The position numbers and the translations under genes were made by a program. DNA of 64,000 bases from Niabella yanshanensis (GTDB taxonomy: Bacteria > Bacteroidota > Bacteroidia > Chitinophagales > Chitinophagaceae): assembly GCF_034424215.1 (NCBI RefSeq), contig NZ_CP139960.1, forward strand, positions 434,001 to 498,000, written 5' to 3'. A model generated the notes under the pieces. That model was given only the letters and a program-made list of their open reading frames with translations. It was not told the DNA's origin and ran no database searches. Shown in pieces: positions 29,740 to 39,461 of this stretch (the first letter of the stretch is position 1; the number at the start of each line of letters is the position of its first letter).

Positions 29740-32700
29740 ATGGTTAGAATTACAAAGGTTATCGGTTTAGCGATTGTTTGGATACTTGTTGGTTTTAAAG
29801 GATTTACGCAGGTAAAAACGGACGCTTCTTTGCAGGATGTTTTTAAGAATCCGCCCGAATCGGCGCGGCCCTGGGTACTTTGGTACTGGATGCATGGCGC
29901 TGTTTCAAAAGAGGGTATCACTGCAGATCTGGAGGGAATACAGAAGAATGGAATTGGGGGTGTTTACCTGGCTTGCATTTATGATACGGTAGCGCGTATC
30001 CCTTTTGATAAAACCGCACGGCAATTAAGCCCTGAGTGGTGGGGAATGGTGAATCATGCGATGAAGGAATGTAAACGGCTGGGATTAAAAATGGCTTTTC
30101 ATGTGAGCGATGGTTTTGCATTGGCCGGCGGTCCGTGGATCAAACCGGAGCAATCAATGCAGAAACTGGTATGGACCAAAACCTATGTTAAAGCAGGCGA
30201 TGAAGCGGCTACACAATTAGAACAACCCGAAACTAAAGAAGGCTTTTACAAAGATGTGGCGGTATATGCTTATCCGGCTAATTCAGCGAATGCTTTTAGT
30301 GAGACAGTAACCATACCTTCAGTAACCACCAGCACAGGAGAAAGGGCGCCGTATCTGGCATTCCCTGGTGATGATAGTAAAACCTTCAGGAGCGATAGTT
30401 CCTGCTGGATACAATATAAGTATCCCAAACCCTTCACGCTTCGCTCTTTAACTACGCATACAGGCTCCCGCCAATACCAGGCTCAAAGATTTATTGTACA
30501 GTCCAGTGACGACGGTATTGTTTTCAATACCGTAATTAAACTAACGCCACCCCGGCATGGCTGGCAAAATGATGACGAAGACAATACCTTTTCTATCCCG
30601 CCAACAACCGCGAAATATTTCCGTTTTGTATTTGATAAAGAAGGAACCGAAGCTGGTTCGGAAGACCTCGATGCCGCTAAATGGAAGCCTACTTTAAAGG
30701 TAATGGGCATCTATCTCAGCGATGAACCGGTTATCAACCAATACCAGGCAAAAAATGCCAGTGTATGGAGAGTCGCGGAAAATACCACTGATCACATGGT
30801 ACCAACCACTGATGCGGTTCCGTTCAAAAGCATTATCAACCTGACCTCCAAAATGGACAAAGAGGGCAACCTGAAGTGGAAGCCTGCGTCTGGTGAATGG
30901 GTAATCGTTCGAATCGGCCATACTTCAACCGGTCATACCAACGCCACCGGCGGCGCGGCTAAAGGCCTGGAATGCGATAAGTTTGATCCGGCAGCAATCA
31001 AATTGCAGTTTGATAATTGGTATGCTAAAGCCTTCGAGAAAACGGATCCGGGGCTGGCCAAAGAAGTGCTGAAAATTTTTTATATTGATAGCTGGGAAGC
31101 CGGCAGTCAAAATTGGAATAAGACGTTTGCGGCCGAATTTAAAAAAAGAAGAGGCTATGACCTGATGCCATACCTGCTGGTGATGACAGGTACACCTGTC
31201 AATGATGCAGCTACGTCTGAAAAGATATTACATGACGTGCGTGAAACCCTGGCTGAGTTGGTAAATGATGTTTTTTATGTAACCCTTCGTAAGCTGGCAG
31301 ATCAAAAAAAGCTGGGCTTTACAGCCGAAAATGTTGCACCCACGATGGTAAGCGATGGATTACTGCATTTTAAAACGGTGGATTTTCCAACCGGTGAGTT
31401 TTGGCTAAAAAGTCCCACACACGATAAACCCAATGATATGTTTGATGCGATCAGCGCCGCACATATTTATGGAAAGAATATTGTGCAGGCTGAGGCTTTT
31501 ACCAACCTGCGAATGGAGTGGAATGAGCATCCGGGTAATATCAAAGTAGTGGGCGACCGCAATTTTGCAATGGGCATGAACAAACCAATTGTGCATGTAA
31601 TGACGCATAATCCCTGGATGCATCGCAAACCGGGCATGACACTGGGTAGTATCGGCTTGTTTTTTCAGAGAGATCAAACCTGGTTTAGTCAAAGCAGGGC
31701 ATGGATAGATTACATGGCAAGGGTATCTGCTTTGCTGCAACAGGGTAAGCCCGTAGCCGATATCGCTGTATTTATAGGGGAAGAAATACCCCGGCGGTCC
31801 ATATTACCTGACAGACTGGTGAATACGCTTCCCGGTATTTTTGGAAGCGAAAGGGTTGCTTCGGAAAAGTTGAGGTTAGAAAATAAAGGACAACCTCAGC
31901 GGGTAATACCTGTGGGTGTGGGGCATTCGGCTAATATGGCAGATCCTGACGACTGGACAGATGCATTGAGAGGATATAAATATGATTGCTTTAATCCTGA
32001 TGTGTTGCTAAAAGCGAAGGTGGTTGGCGGACAAGTCGTGTTCCCTTCAGGTGCGGGTTATAAAATACTGGTGTTTCCTGGCAAATTGTTAATGAATCCT
32101 AATAGCAACCTGGTGTCGGCAGCGGTTGCCAGAAAGATCCTGGAGTTAAAAGAGGCGGGTGCTACCATTATTATTGAGAAGAGAGCAGTCAACAGTATTG
32201 GCTTAAAAGAAAAGAATGCAGCGCTTCAGAAAGTATGGGCACAGCTCTTCATAAAGTCGGGCAAAGGGCGTGTGATCGAGACGCCATACATGGAGGAGAC
32301 CTTTGAAAGTTTAGGAGTAGCCAGGGACATTGATATCACTTCCGGAGACGTGCCGTTAGCCTGGGCGCACCGTAAGCTGGATCATGCAGATGTATATTTC
32401 GTATCTAACCAACAAAACAAACGCATATCTGTGCCGGTATCTTTCAGAGTAACCGATTTAACACCCGAGTTGTGGGATCCTGTATCCGGTAAAATAAAAA
32501 GAACGGAGTGGGAAGTTCGCGGTGAAAGAACACATTTGAATCTTTCTTTGGATGCTAATGAAGCTATGTTTGTCGTATTCAAAAAAACAGCAGAAAAAGT
32601 TCCGGGACCTTCAACTGCAGTAGCGGTTAAGCAACTGGCTGACATCAACACCAACTGGCTGGTTCGATTTGATATAAATTTGGGCGGTCCGGCAGAACCG

Positions 32701-33111
32701 GTTAGCTTTCCGAAACTTGTTTTATGGAATAACCATGATGAACCGGCAATAAAGTATTACTCCGGACAGGCTACTTATACCAATCGTTTTACTCTAAGCG
32801 ATGTGTCCAAAGATCGACCGGTATATCTTTCCATCGATAGCGTTTTTAACATAGCTACGGTAATTGTAAATGGTACCGATTGCGGCACTATTTGGACCGC
32901 TCCCTATCAACTGGATATTTCTAAAGCAATCAAGACTGGTGACAATACCATAGAAATTAAAGTAAGCAATACATGGGCCAATCGCCTGATAGGCGATATA
33001 AGCTTACCCCAGGAGAAACGCATTACCTGGACAACGGCACCTCTGAATTTGCTGGAAGGGAGGCCGCTGTTGAAGGCAGGATTAGAAGGTGCAGTAAAGA
33101 TTTGGCAATAA
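29740..33111 (+). CDS. Secreted alpha-L-rhamnosidase, GH106-like
   Basis: The 1123-residue exported protein has an N-terminal hydrophobic signal (VIGLAIVWILVGFKGFTQ). The GH106 start pattern RPWVLWYWMHGAVSKEGITAD is shared in part with family members, followed by GIGGVYLACIYD. Later it has AENVAPTMVSDG and VQAEAFTNLRMEW, then C-terminal beta-domains with WAHRKLDHADVYFVSN. GH106 enzymes remove alpha-L-rhamnose, notably in rhamnogalacturonan-II. It is last in the co-oriented block. A small hairpin with a TATTTTTG loop precedes it (29666-29684). Confidence 0.85.
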   Translation: MVRITKVIGLAIVWILVGFKGFTQVKTDASLQDVFKNPPESARPWVLWYWMHGAVSKEGITADLEGIQKNGIGGVYLACIYDTVARIPFDKTARQLSPEWWGMVNHAMKECKRLGLKMAFHVSDGFALAGGPWIKPEQSMQKLVWTKTYVKAGDEAATQLEQPETKEGFYKDVAVYAYPANSANAFSETVTIPSVTTSTGERAPYLAFPGDDSKTFRSDSSCWIQYKYPKPFTLRSLTTHTGSRQYQAQRFIVQSSDDGIVFNTVIKLTPPRHGWQNDDEDNTFSIPPTTAKYFRFVFDKEGTEAGSEDLDAAKWKPTLKVMGIYLSDEPVINQYQAKNASVWRVAENTTDHMVPTTDAVPFKSIINLTSKMDKEGNLKWKPASGEWVIVRIGHTSTGHTNATGGAAKGLECDKFDPAAIKLQFDNWYAKAFEKTDPGLAKEVLKIFYIDSWEAGSQNWNKTFAAEFKKRRGYDLMPYLLVMTGTPVNDAATSEKILHDVRETLAELVNDVFYVTLRKLADQKKLGFTAENVAPTMVSDGLLHFKTVDFPTGEFWLKSPTHDKPNDMFDAISAAHIYGKNIVQAEAFTNLRMEWNEHPGNIKVVGDRNFAMGMNKPIVHVMTHNPWMHRKPGMTLGSIGLFFQRDQTWFSQSRAWIDYMARVSALLQQGKPVADIAVFIGEEIPRRSILPDRLVNTLPGIFGSERVASEKLRLENKGQPQRVIPVGVGHSANMADPDDWTDALRGYKYDCFNPDVLLKAKVVGGQVVFPSGAGYKILVFPGKLLMNPNSNLVSAAVARKILELKEAGATIIIEKRAVNSIGLKEKNAALQKVWAQLFIKSGKGRVIETPYMEETFESLGVARDIDITSGDVPLAWAHRKLDHADVYFVSNQQNKRISVPVSFRVTDLTPELWDPVSGKIKRTEWEVRGERTHLNLSLDANEAMFVVFKKTAEKVPGPSTAVAVKQLADINTNWLVRFDINLGGPAEPVSFPKLVLWNNHDEPAIKYYSGQATYTNRFTLSDVSKDRPVYLSIDSVFNIATVIVNGTDCGTIWTAPYQLDISKAIKTGDNTIEIKVSNTWANRLIGDISLPQEKRITWTTAPLNLLEGRPLLKAGLEGAVKIWQ

Positions 33112-33123
33112 TGTCCAGGGCCT

Positions 33124-33141
33124 GTGCGTGAAGACACGCAC
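33124..33141 (+). terminator. Hairpin after the GH106 gene, possible terminator
   Basis: GTGCGTG (33124-33130) and CACGCAC (33135-33141) form a perfect 7-bp stem with loop AAGA, 12 bp past the stop codon. There is no T-run after it, so termination is uncertain. Confidence 0.4.
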
Positions 33142-33290
33142 AACCGCTGCAAAAATAATAGCGTCATAACCCAGTTGTCTCGGAGAGAATATGGGGTTAT
33201 AGCCATTGGGGTTAATGGCCAGCCATTATGTGCCATAGATACGCTACCGTGTACAGCATCGCGGCCTCCAATATAAGCCATTACCATTTT

Positions 33291-34464
33291 TTAAACAGGA
33301 ATAACTGTAACACAGGGAAGAGAAACAGGCGCTGCAAGCAATAAGATAAAAGGAACAATCAAGAGCAAATGCCTTGTTCCCATAAATGGGGCGAACAATA
33401 ACAGAAACGAAGATAATGCTGCAATAACCAGTATAAGAATGGCTTGTGACGATCGCGCAAAAGTGGCTATACCTGGTGTCAGGAAGCCTCTGTAGGCGAA
33501 CAGGAATATTACAAGTATGATAACGGCGCCATTCATAAAGAAGGAAATGTCCAGGGCTGTTGTTAAGTTTTTATCGCTAATACTATTGCTCCAATAATGC
33601 ACAGTAGCAATCACTAAAAACAAGACAGCAATGCTATAAACTATATAATTGGAAAGCTTTTTCTTGAAGAAGTAAGACAGCATCAGGCCTCCAAATGTAG
33701 CAATGCATCCAAGCGAAGTAAAATAAGTCCATGCCCTGTCTGCGGGCTGCTTCTCATTCCCGGCCTTCTGCTTAATAAATGACTGTTCCCAAATTCGCAA
33801 TAGTTCCATACCGTCCACAAAACCAGCAACACAACAGGTATCAATAACCAAAGAAGCTTTTTATATTCTTTCCTCAATAAAAATAACAAAGCAACCGCTC
33901 AATATGCGTAATACCGTGTATTTTATAAAAACGCCAACAGTCAGAAGTAAGACCGCGATGAAACTGCCCTTTTTGTTATGACTGGTTTGGGATATAACAA
34001 ATAGTAAACGGCACCCATCAGCAAGGCCATAACAGGTATATCCGTCATCACGTTCTGGTTTACGACAAACGCGGGGCATAAACCCAGCAAGGCTACCGGC
34101 AGGAGCGGACGCCTTACCCGTAACAGAAGGCAGGCCTGGTAAATCAATACAATGTTAAAAAAGAGCATATTGGGATAAGTACACGCATTGCTACCTCACT
34201 AAAACGAAATACGGTAGACAGTCCCGCAATCATATAGAACAAAAGAGGTGGCTGGTTAGCCTTATACATGGGCTCAGGTTCGTAGTTATGCCATCTGATC
34301 ATGCCCGACATCGGATGCAACGGATCACGGGCAATATGTTGTGCAGCTTCCAGGTGAAATCCGTCATCCATGTGGAATGCCTTCCCGATATTGATAGCAG
34401 TAAGAAAAAGCCAGATCAACGTAATAATCACGCCCGGCTTTCGAAAGTATTCCTGCAGTTTCAT
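33291..34464 (-). pseudogene. Decayed GT39/ArnT-like membrane glycosyltransferase
   Basis: Successive minus-strand fragments in changing frames read as one polytopic glycosyltransferase-39-like protein. It begins at 34464 with MKLQEYFRKPGVIITLIWL, then FHMDDGFHLEAAQHIARDPLHP (the DD motif region) and YKANQPPLLFYMIAG. The frame changes near 34160, 33975, 33880 and 33805, each time continuing hydrophobic segments such as NQNVMTDIPVMALLMGAVYYLLY and LLWLLIPVVLLVLWTVW. The last fragment ends at 33291, and faint remains may reach 33120. At least four frameshifts make it non-functional. It probably once transferred a lipid-linked sugar. Confidence 0.75.
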
Positions 34465-34497
34465 TGTTTTTTTGGTTAGAGGCTGTCGGGTGGTGTT

Positions 34498-36804
34498 TTA
34501 TTGAAGTTGTACAATAATATCTTTCTTTCTTTCTACGGGTGATACCTCAAGCGAAACCATTTTTCCATCTTTCAGGGTGGCTTCTACTGTTGTTTGCTGA
34601 GGCGCATGTAATTTAAAATGTACATCCCACTCTTTGGGCCATGCGGGAAATAAATAGATCCTGTTATCTACGGTTTGCATGAGCATCTCCTGTAAACCTA
34701 TCATACCGCTACCTCCCCAGTTATGATCGGGTACCCAGTCAAAACCAGGCCCCCAAAATGTGGGGAACCGCCGGTCGCTATTTTTTAGTTTAAGGCTGTT
34801 TAAACGTTTTGCTTCCTGTGTTAAACCCAGTCTTGCAGCAAATATATTATCCTGTTTCCATCCTACATGGCTGCGGAATTTAAGTGCGAAGCTATCATTC
34901 CAATAAGTATTTCTTGCTGTATCAAGCCCGGGCCGTCCCACTCCGTACAAGCCCCAGGGATAAACAGGATATAACTGTGAAGACTCTACATTATTCACAC
35001 GGCTCCATACCGCTGCAGGGGCAATCGTGGGTTTGCCATTAAAAGCAGTGAATGGGATAGGAGGGATACGGCTGGCTAAACCTTCAAAATATTTCCGGTC
35101 AGTTTCATTCATAACGGCTGCAGGTAATTTTAATAAAGCAGTGGTAACCGCTTTTAATGCTGCAATGGTGGAGCTCGCGTTATAAGCCATTTTAAACGTT
35201 TCAGCGCCGGACCCCGGGTAAAGTATCAGCTGACCGTTTCCGTCCAAAGCTTTATTGCTTAATTTTTTGGCCTGGTATTGATAGTGTTCATCAAAAAAGA
35301 TCAGTGCTTGTTTAATTAAAGGCAGATAAGCTGTAATGTCTTTACCCGCGTACGACTGGGATTGCAGCATCATCATGCAAAATTCCAGTACAGTGTCCCA
35401 TTCGTATTCCAGCCAGGCATTGTATTCCACGCCAGGGTCAAAACCAGCAGGGCGTTTCCATCCATATTCGGTAGGATTGGGGAAACCAAAGTTTTCTATC
35501 TGCTCATTAAAGTTGGCGCCTGCATGCCCCCAATATGTTTTCGTACGGAGTTCTGCAGTTGCCAATAAACGATTGTAAAAATCAAATTGGGGTGTCATCA
35601 TATCGATATCACCACTTCTGAGCATTGGCCAGTAAACCAGTCTTTGGTTTTGGGCAGTAAAGGTACCGCCGCCCCAATTGCGGTGATCAGGTGTGCCTTT
35701 TATCGAAGTATCAGTCAATACAGGATCTACCGTAAACAAGCCGCCGTTAAACCTGGTAGGATATTTTCCATACGCATTACAACCTAACATATAACGGAAT
35801 AACTGGTAATTGCGTCCCAACTGCCAGGACTCGCTGTTTGCTTTCGCAGGATCGATTATAATAAAACTTCTCTTCCAATAGTCGTTCCACCAGGCAATTG
35901 TTTTACCGGGATTTGCCTTATAGTTCCTGATAATAGCTTTGACTTGGCTATTCCATTCATCAATTGAATTCGCCTGGCTATTATGCAAAAAGATCTGCAG
36001 CGATTGTTTTTTTGCAGGCCGCTTACTGACAAGGCTCCAGCTTTTAAATTTCGTATTCAGGTACTGCCCTTCACCCGTAGGGCCTTTGACAAAATTGTTC
36101 CCTTTCAATAATCCTCCGCTTGTTAAATCTTCCAGGGGATTGAATAACCGGGTCTTCAACGAGTCCAAACCCTGTTGTTTTACCGTAGCATCAAATACGG
36201 TAGGAGATATATTTCGATGGAAGAACAGAATTTCATCATGGTTAAAGGTCACATGATCCGGCTTTGTAATTATCGGAACATGAGAAGCCCATTTCCAGGA
36301 ATTGGCATTGTTTTCTTTCCCTTTTTGAACCCGGTCGGCGAGCCGCCAGTTTTCATAAACAGCTTCCACCTTGATGGCTTTGTTAGCGGAAACATCAATA
36401 TGTACAACCGGATTAAATACATCTACCCATATTCGCAACGAAGCCTGTATACCTTGATGGCCGGATTGTATATCAATATAGCCGTTTTTTACAACCAGTT
36501 CCTGCCTGAACGCGTCTTTATTAAAGGGGCTGGGTGAAAGCTTCAGTCTTAATCTGCCGCTTTTTAAAAAGGCATTATTTTCATCGAAACTGCCGCTTTG
36601 CGAAAAGTATAGCAATAATTCGTTGTTCTCAACCCAAACATTACAGCCAATATCGCCACCACCGACAGGCATCGATTCCCCGGCATTTTTACTCTGGCTT
36701 AACCAGGTGATATTATAGGCTTTCGTTAGCGCATTCTGGCCCCATAGACTGGCTGTGCAGCAACACCACATCAACAATAACCAATACCTGTATCCTTTCC
36801 TCAT
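34498..36804 (-). CDS. Secreted DUF5703-domain (GH95-like) putative glycosidase
   Basis: The 768-residue exported protein has a signal peptide ending SLWGQ. The N-terminal beta-sandwich has NITWLSQSKNAGESMPVGGGDIGCNVWVEN-type sequence, which I recognise as DUF5703. An (alpha/alpha)6-like domain follows, with WWNDYWKRSF, GTPDHRNWGGGTFTAQNQ and EYEWDTVLEFC, resembling GH95/GH65-type inverting enzymes. A C-terminal beta-domain ends in VEATLKDGKMVSLEV. It starts 7 bp after the stop of the esterase gene, so the two form an operon. The substrate is unknown. Confidence 0.72.
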   Translation of the reverse strand: MRKGYRYWLLLMWCCCTASLWGQNALTKAYNITWLSQSKNAGESMPVGGGDIGCNVWVENNELLLYFSQSGSFDENNAFLKSGRLRLKLSPSPFNKDAFRQELVVKNGYIDIQSGHQGIQASLRIWVDVFNPVVHIDVSANKAIKVEAVYENWRLADRVQKGKENNANSWKWASHVPIITKPDHVTFNHDEILFFHRNISPTVFDATVKQQGLDSLKTRLFNPLEDLTSGGLLKGNNFVKGPTGEGQYLNTKFKSWSLVSKRPAKKQSLQIFLHNSQANSIDEWNSQVKAIIRNYKANPGKTIAWWNDYWKRSFIIIDPAKANSESWQLGRNYQLFRYMLGCNAYGKYPTRFNGGLFTVDPVLTDTSIKGTPDHRNWGGGTFTAQNQRLVYWPMLRSGDIDMMTPQFDFYNRLLATAELRTKTYWGHAGANFNEQIENFGFPNPTEYGWKRPAGFDPGVEYNAWLEYEWDTVLEFCMMMLQSQSYAGKDITAYLPLIKQALIFFDEHYQYQAKKLSNKALDGNGQLILYPGSGAETFKMAYNASSTIAALKAVTTALLKLPAAVMNETDRKYFEGLASRIPPIPFTAFNGKPTIAPAAVWSRVNNVESSQLYPVYPWGLYGVGRPGLDTARNTYWNDSFALKFRSHVGWKQDNIFAARLGLTQEAKRLNSLKLKNSDRRFPTFWGPGFDWVPDHNWGGSGMIGLQEMLMQTVDNRIYLFPAWPKEWDVHFKLHAPQQTTVEATLKDGKMVSLEVSPVERKKDIIVQLQ

Positions 36805-36811
36805 TAGTTAT

Positions 36812-38248
36812 TTATTTAACGTCTACCGGTATTTCCCAATCATCTGTTCTGAACGAAGATGCCGGAAATCCTGCTGTATTAAATAGCTCTCCTGTAGAAT
36901 CATCTTTAAAAGCATAGCGAACGGCCACCGGATTCTTCACCTCTTTAGAGCTTATTTCTACGGCGCCATTTACCAGTTGCGCGGTGGCTGGGTAAAACTT
37001 TTGATCTTCACCTGCTATTTCAAATTGCGTAATGGGTTTGCCATAAGAAGTAAGCCCAACCGGTGCATTTTTAAATTTCACAATGGCTTTACCCTCTTTA
37101 ATCGTCATCGATTCATATAAAGGACCTTCGCTGGCAAAGCCTTTGTATTGGTAAGTTTTAGCCAGCGCCTGCAGCGCAAGCCGCTTGCCAATTTCCTGCT
37201 TTTCGCGCGGATGTATAAAGCCGGCATCGCCAATATCCATGGTTACCGCCATACCACTATTAGGTATTTTGTCTAAGGCCTTACGCTGCGCATCTCTGAG
37301 GAATGCCGAATTCAATAAAGTATCCCCTTTTTTCTTGCTGCTGTTGTAATCAAAAGGTGCGATCTGTACATAATAAAAAGGAAGATCACCCTGGTTAAAC
37401 TGGCTTCTCAACATCTGTACAAAATTCGGAAATAGGGTTTCATACTGTTTAGGACGATCTGCATTGGACTCACCCTGGTACCATATAAACCCTTTAACGC
37501 CGTACCCAATTACCGGGTGCAGCATACCATTGTATACTACGGTGGCGATTTTATTATTTAGACGCGATTGATCGTTGGGGGCGGGTAGAGGGAAGCCGTA
37601 TTCCCTGAGGGATGCCGCGTCCATGAAAGACTCAACCGGCGTACCACCATAGCTCACATTGATCAGGCCGATTGGCACTTTTAAACGATCGTATAAAAAT
37701 TTACCAAACGTATAACCGGTAGCGCTGAAATTGGCAACATCTTCCGGATTAGAAATCTTCCAGCTGAAATTTTTGCTGGTATCCCGGGGAGCCGCCTGGG
37801 TTGACCGGGGTATATTGTATAACCGGATCTGGTCGTTGGTTGAATTAAAAACGATATCATTCGAATGATTGATAGGTTGATTCGAAAAGCCCTTTAAAGG
37901 CATTTCCATATTTGATTGTCCGCTACAGATCCATACTTCCCCAATCAGAATATTTTTGATTTTCACGATTTGCCCGTCACTGATGGTAATTTCATAAGGA
38001 CCACCGGCTTTCGGTGTCGCTACGGCTACTTTCCATTTTCCCTTGCTGTCGGGTTGAACAGTATATTTTTTGTTATTCCACGAAGTAGTAACAGTTACAG
38101 TATTCTTTTTATCGGTCCACCCCCAGATAGCCGGGGAGGCCTGCTGCTGAAGTACCATATTGTCGCTAAAAAACCAGGGTAATTTGAGTTTAGCCTGTGC
38201 TATCAAAGGTGTGATAAATAAAAGGCAGAGTGCCGTAAGAAATTTCAT
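36812..38248 (-). CDS. Sialate O-acetylesterase-type (SASA) carbohydrate esterase
   Basis: The 478-residue exported esterase has a signal peptide MKFLTALCLLFITPLIAQA. The family start pattern LPWFFSDNMVLQQQ and the SGNH-type nucleophile Ser112 in ICSGQSNMEMPLKG are clear. GFIWYQGESNADRP and a late DAGFIHPREKQEIG (catalytic Asp/His region) complete it. It probably removes acetyl groups from plant glycans, despite the family name. It is first in an operon with the DUF5703 gene and divergent from an AraC regulator, which may control it. Confidence 0.85.
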   Translation of the reverse strand: MKFLTALCLLFITPLIAQAKLKLPWFFSDNMVLQQQASPAIWGWTDKKNTVTVTTSWNNKKYTVQPDSKGKWKVAVATPKAGGPYEITISDGQIVKIKNILIGEVWICSGQSNMEMPLKGFSNQPINHSNDIVFNSTNDQIRLYNIPRSTQAAPRDTSKNFSWKISNPEDVANFSATGYTFGKFLYDRLKVPIGLINVSYGGTPVESFMDAASLREYGFPLPAPNDQSRLNNKIATVVYNGMLHPVIGYGVKGFIWYQGESNADRPKQYETLFPNFVQMLRSQFNQGDLPFYYVQIAPFDYNSSKKKGDTLLNSAFLRDAQRKALDKIPNSGMAVTMDIGDAGFIHPREKQEIGKRLALQALAKTYQYKGFASEGPLYESMTIKEGKAIVKFKNAPVGLTSYGKPITQFEIAGEDQKFYPATAQLVNGAVEISSKEVKNPVAVRYAFKDDSTGELFNTAGFPASSFRTDDWEIPVDVK

Positions 38249-38296
38249 AATCGTTTTTTAAAAGAGGCCCGAAAATAAGAAAATTAAAAGTGTAAT

Positions 38297-38321
38297 TAAC
38301 GTTTATTAGCGCTTGACGTTA
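38297..38321. promoter_or_regulatory. Candidate operator in the divergent SASA/AraC intergenic region
   Basis: The inverted repeat TAACGT (38297-38302) and ACGTTA (38316-38321) is spaced by 13 bases, with a central AGCGCT palindrome. It could bind the neighbouring AraC-type regulator. This is only a pattern match. Confidence 0.35.
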
Positions 38322-38402
38322 TATATTATGGTGTGTGTTCTCAGTTGATAAATAAATAATTAAAGTCGCGCAGCCTAAAATTTTAATGTTAATTATGATG
38401 GT

Positions 38403-38429
38403 TTTGCAAAAAACTTTAATTTAGTTTTG
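38403..38429 (+). promoter_or_regulatory. Candidate Bacteroidota promoter of the AraC gene
   Basis: TTTG (38403-38406) and TAGTTTTG (38422-38429) match the -33 TTTG / -7 TAnnTTTG pattern. The spacer of 15 bases is shorter than usual. The start codon is 48 bp downstream. Confidence 0.4.
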
Positions 38430-38476
38430 CAGGAAGCATTTAAAGGAAAACTTTTGTCTGACATATATTGCCAAAT

Positions 38477-39382
38477 ATGGATGAAATAAAACAAGGCTCT
38501 CATAAAAATATCTGGTATGGAGTGGGGAGGCAACGGATCGAAATTCCACGCCCGGTTATCAAATCTAATGTGGTGAATAACCCTTTACTCAATGCTTTGT
38601 ATATAGCAAGTCTTGGATTTTATCCAAAAGCCAAGGGACATTTTACCAAAAGAAGGCATGGATTACATGAAAATTTCCTTTTTTATTGTGTGGATGGTTA
38701 TGGCTGGTACGAAATAAATGGTGAAAAGTATGAGGTGGGACCCAATGAATTTTTCATTCTTCCCCAAAATGTAGAACACGCTTATGCCAGCGCTACGCAT
38801 GACCCCTGGAGTATTTACTGGGTACATTTTGGTGGTATCACTTTGCCCGATTTAAATAACCTGCATACCGTAAAAGAGCACTTCAAACCCCGGCATATAA
38901 AGGACAACGGTGAAGCTGTAATGGTTTTTAACAAGATGTATAAAGCTTTAGAACTGGGGTACAGCCTGGACAATTTATTATTTGCTAACTTTTGCCTGTC
39001 GCAGTTTTTATCTTTATTTATATACAATTCCCGTCATCATCCCGCTTCAAAAACAACCAAGAGCGATAGTGTTGATAACGCTATTTTATATATGCAGGAG
39101 CATATAACTGATATGCTGACACTTAAAGATATCAGTAGTTATTCTAATTATTCAGTATCGCGTTTTTCAAACCTCTTTAAGCAAAAAACAGGTTATGCTC
39201 CGATGGATTACTTCATGCAAATGAAGATTCAGCAGGCCTGCCAGCAACTGGATTTCACAGATAAATCTATAAAGGAAATTGCGTTAACCCTGGGCTTTGA
39301 TGATCCGTATTATTTTTCCAAAAGATTTAAACAGGTAACGGGCATGCCTCCCATAAAGTACAGGGCGGTGAATAAAGACTAA
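38477..39382 (+). CDS. AraC family transcriptional regulator
   Basis: The 301-residue regulator begins at ATG 38477, rather than the TTG at 38468. The N-terminal cupin ligand domain (about 50-110) has GYGWYEINGEKYEVGPNEF and LPQNVEHAY. The C-terminal double HTH (about 205-298) has LTLKDISSYSNYSVSRFSNLFKQ and IKEIALTLGFDDPYYFSKRFKQ. It is divergent from the esterase-DUF5703 operon and probably senses a sugar released by it. Confidence 0.9.
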   Translation: MDEIKQGSHKNIWYGVGRQRIEIPRPVIKSNVVNNPLLNALYIASLGFYPKAKGHFTKRRHGLHENFLFYCVDGYGWYEINGEKYEVGPNEFFILPQNVEHAYASATHDPWSIYWVHFGGITLPDLNNLHTVKEHFKPRHIKDNGEAVMVFNKMYKALELGYSLDNLLFANFCLSQFLSLFIYNSRHHPASKTTKSDSVDNAILYMQEHITDMLTLKDISSYSNYSVSRFSNLFKQKTGYAPMDYFMQMKIQQACQQLDFTDKSIKEIALTLGFDDPYYFSKRFKQVTGMPPIKYRAVNKD

Positions 39383-39461
39383 GGAAGATGACTGAAGAAA
39401 GTTGACAGATGACGGATCGGCACAAAGATTCATTGCTCACTATCCGCCATAACCCGCTTTC

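Noticed and set aside
33291-34464. Several separate small membrane-protein genes on the minus strand
   Set aside because: The pieces follow one another in order as parts of a single GT39-like protein in shifting frames, so a pseudogene explains them better.
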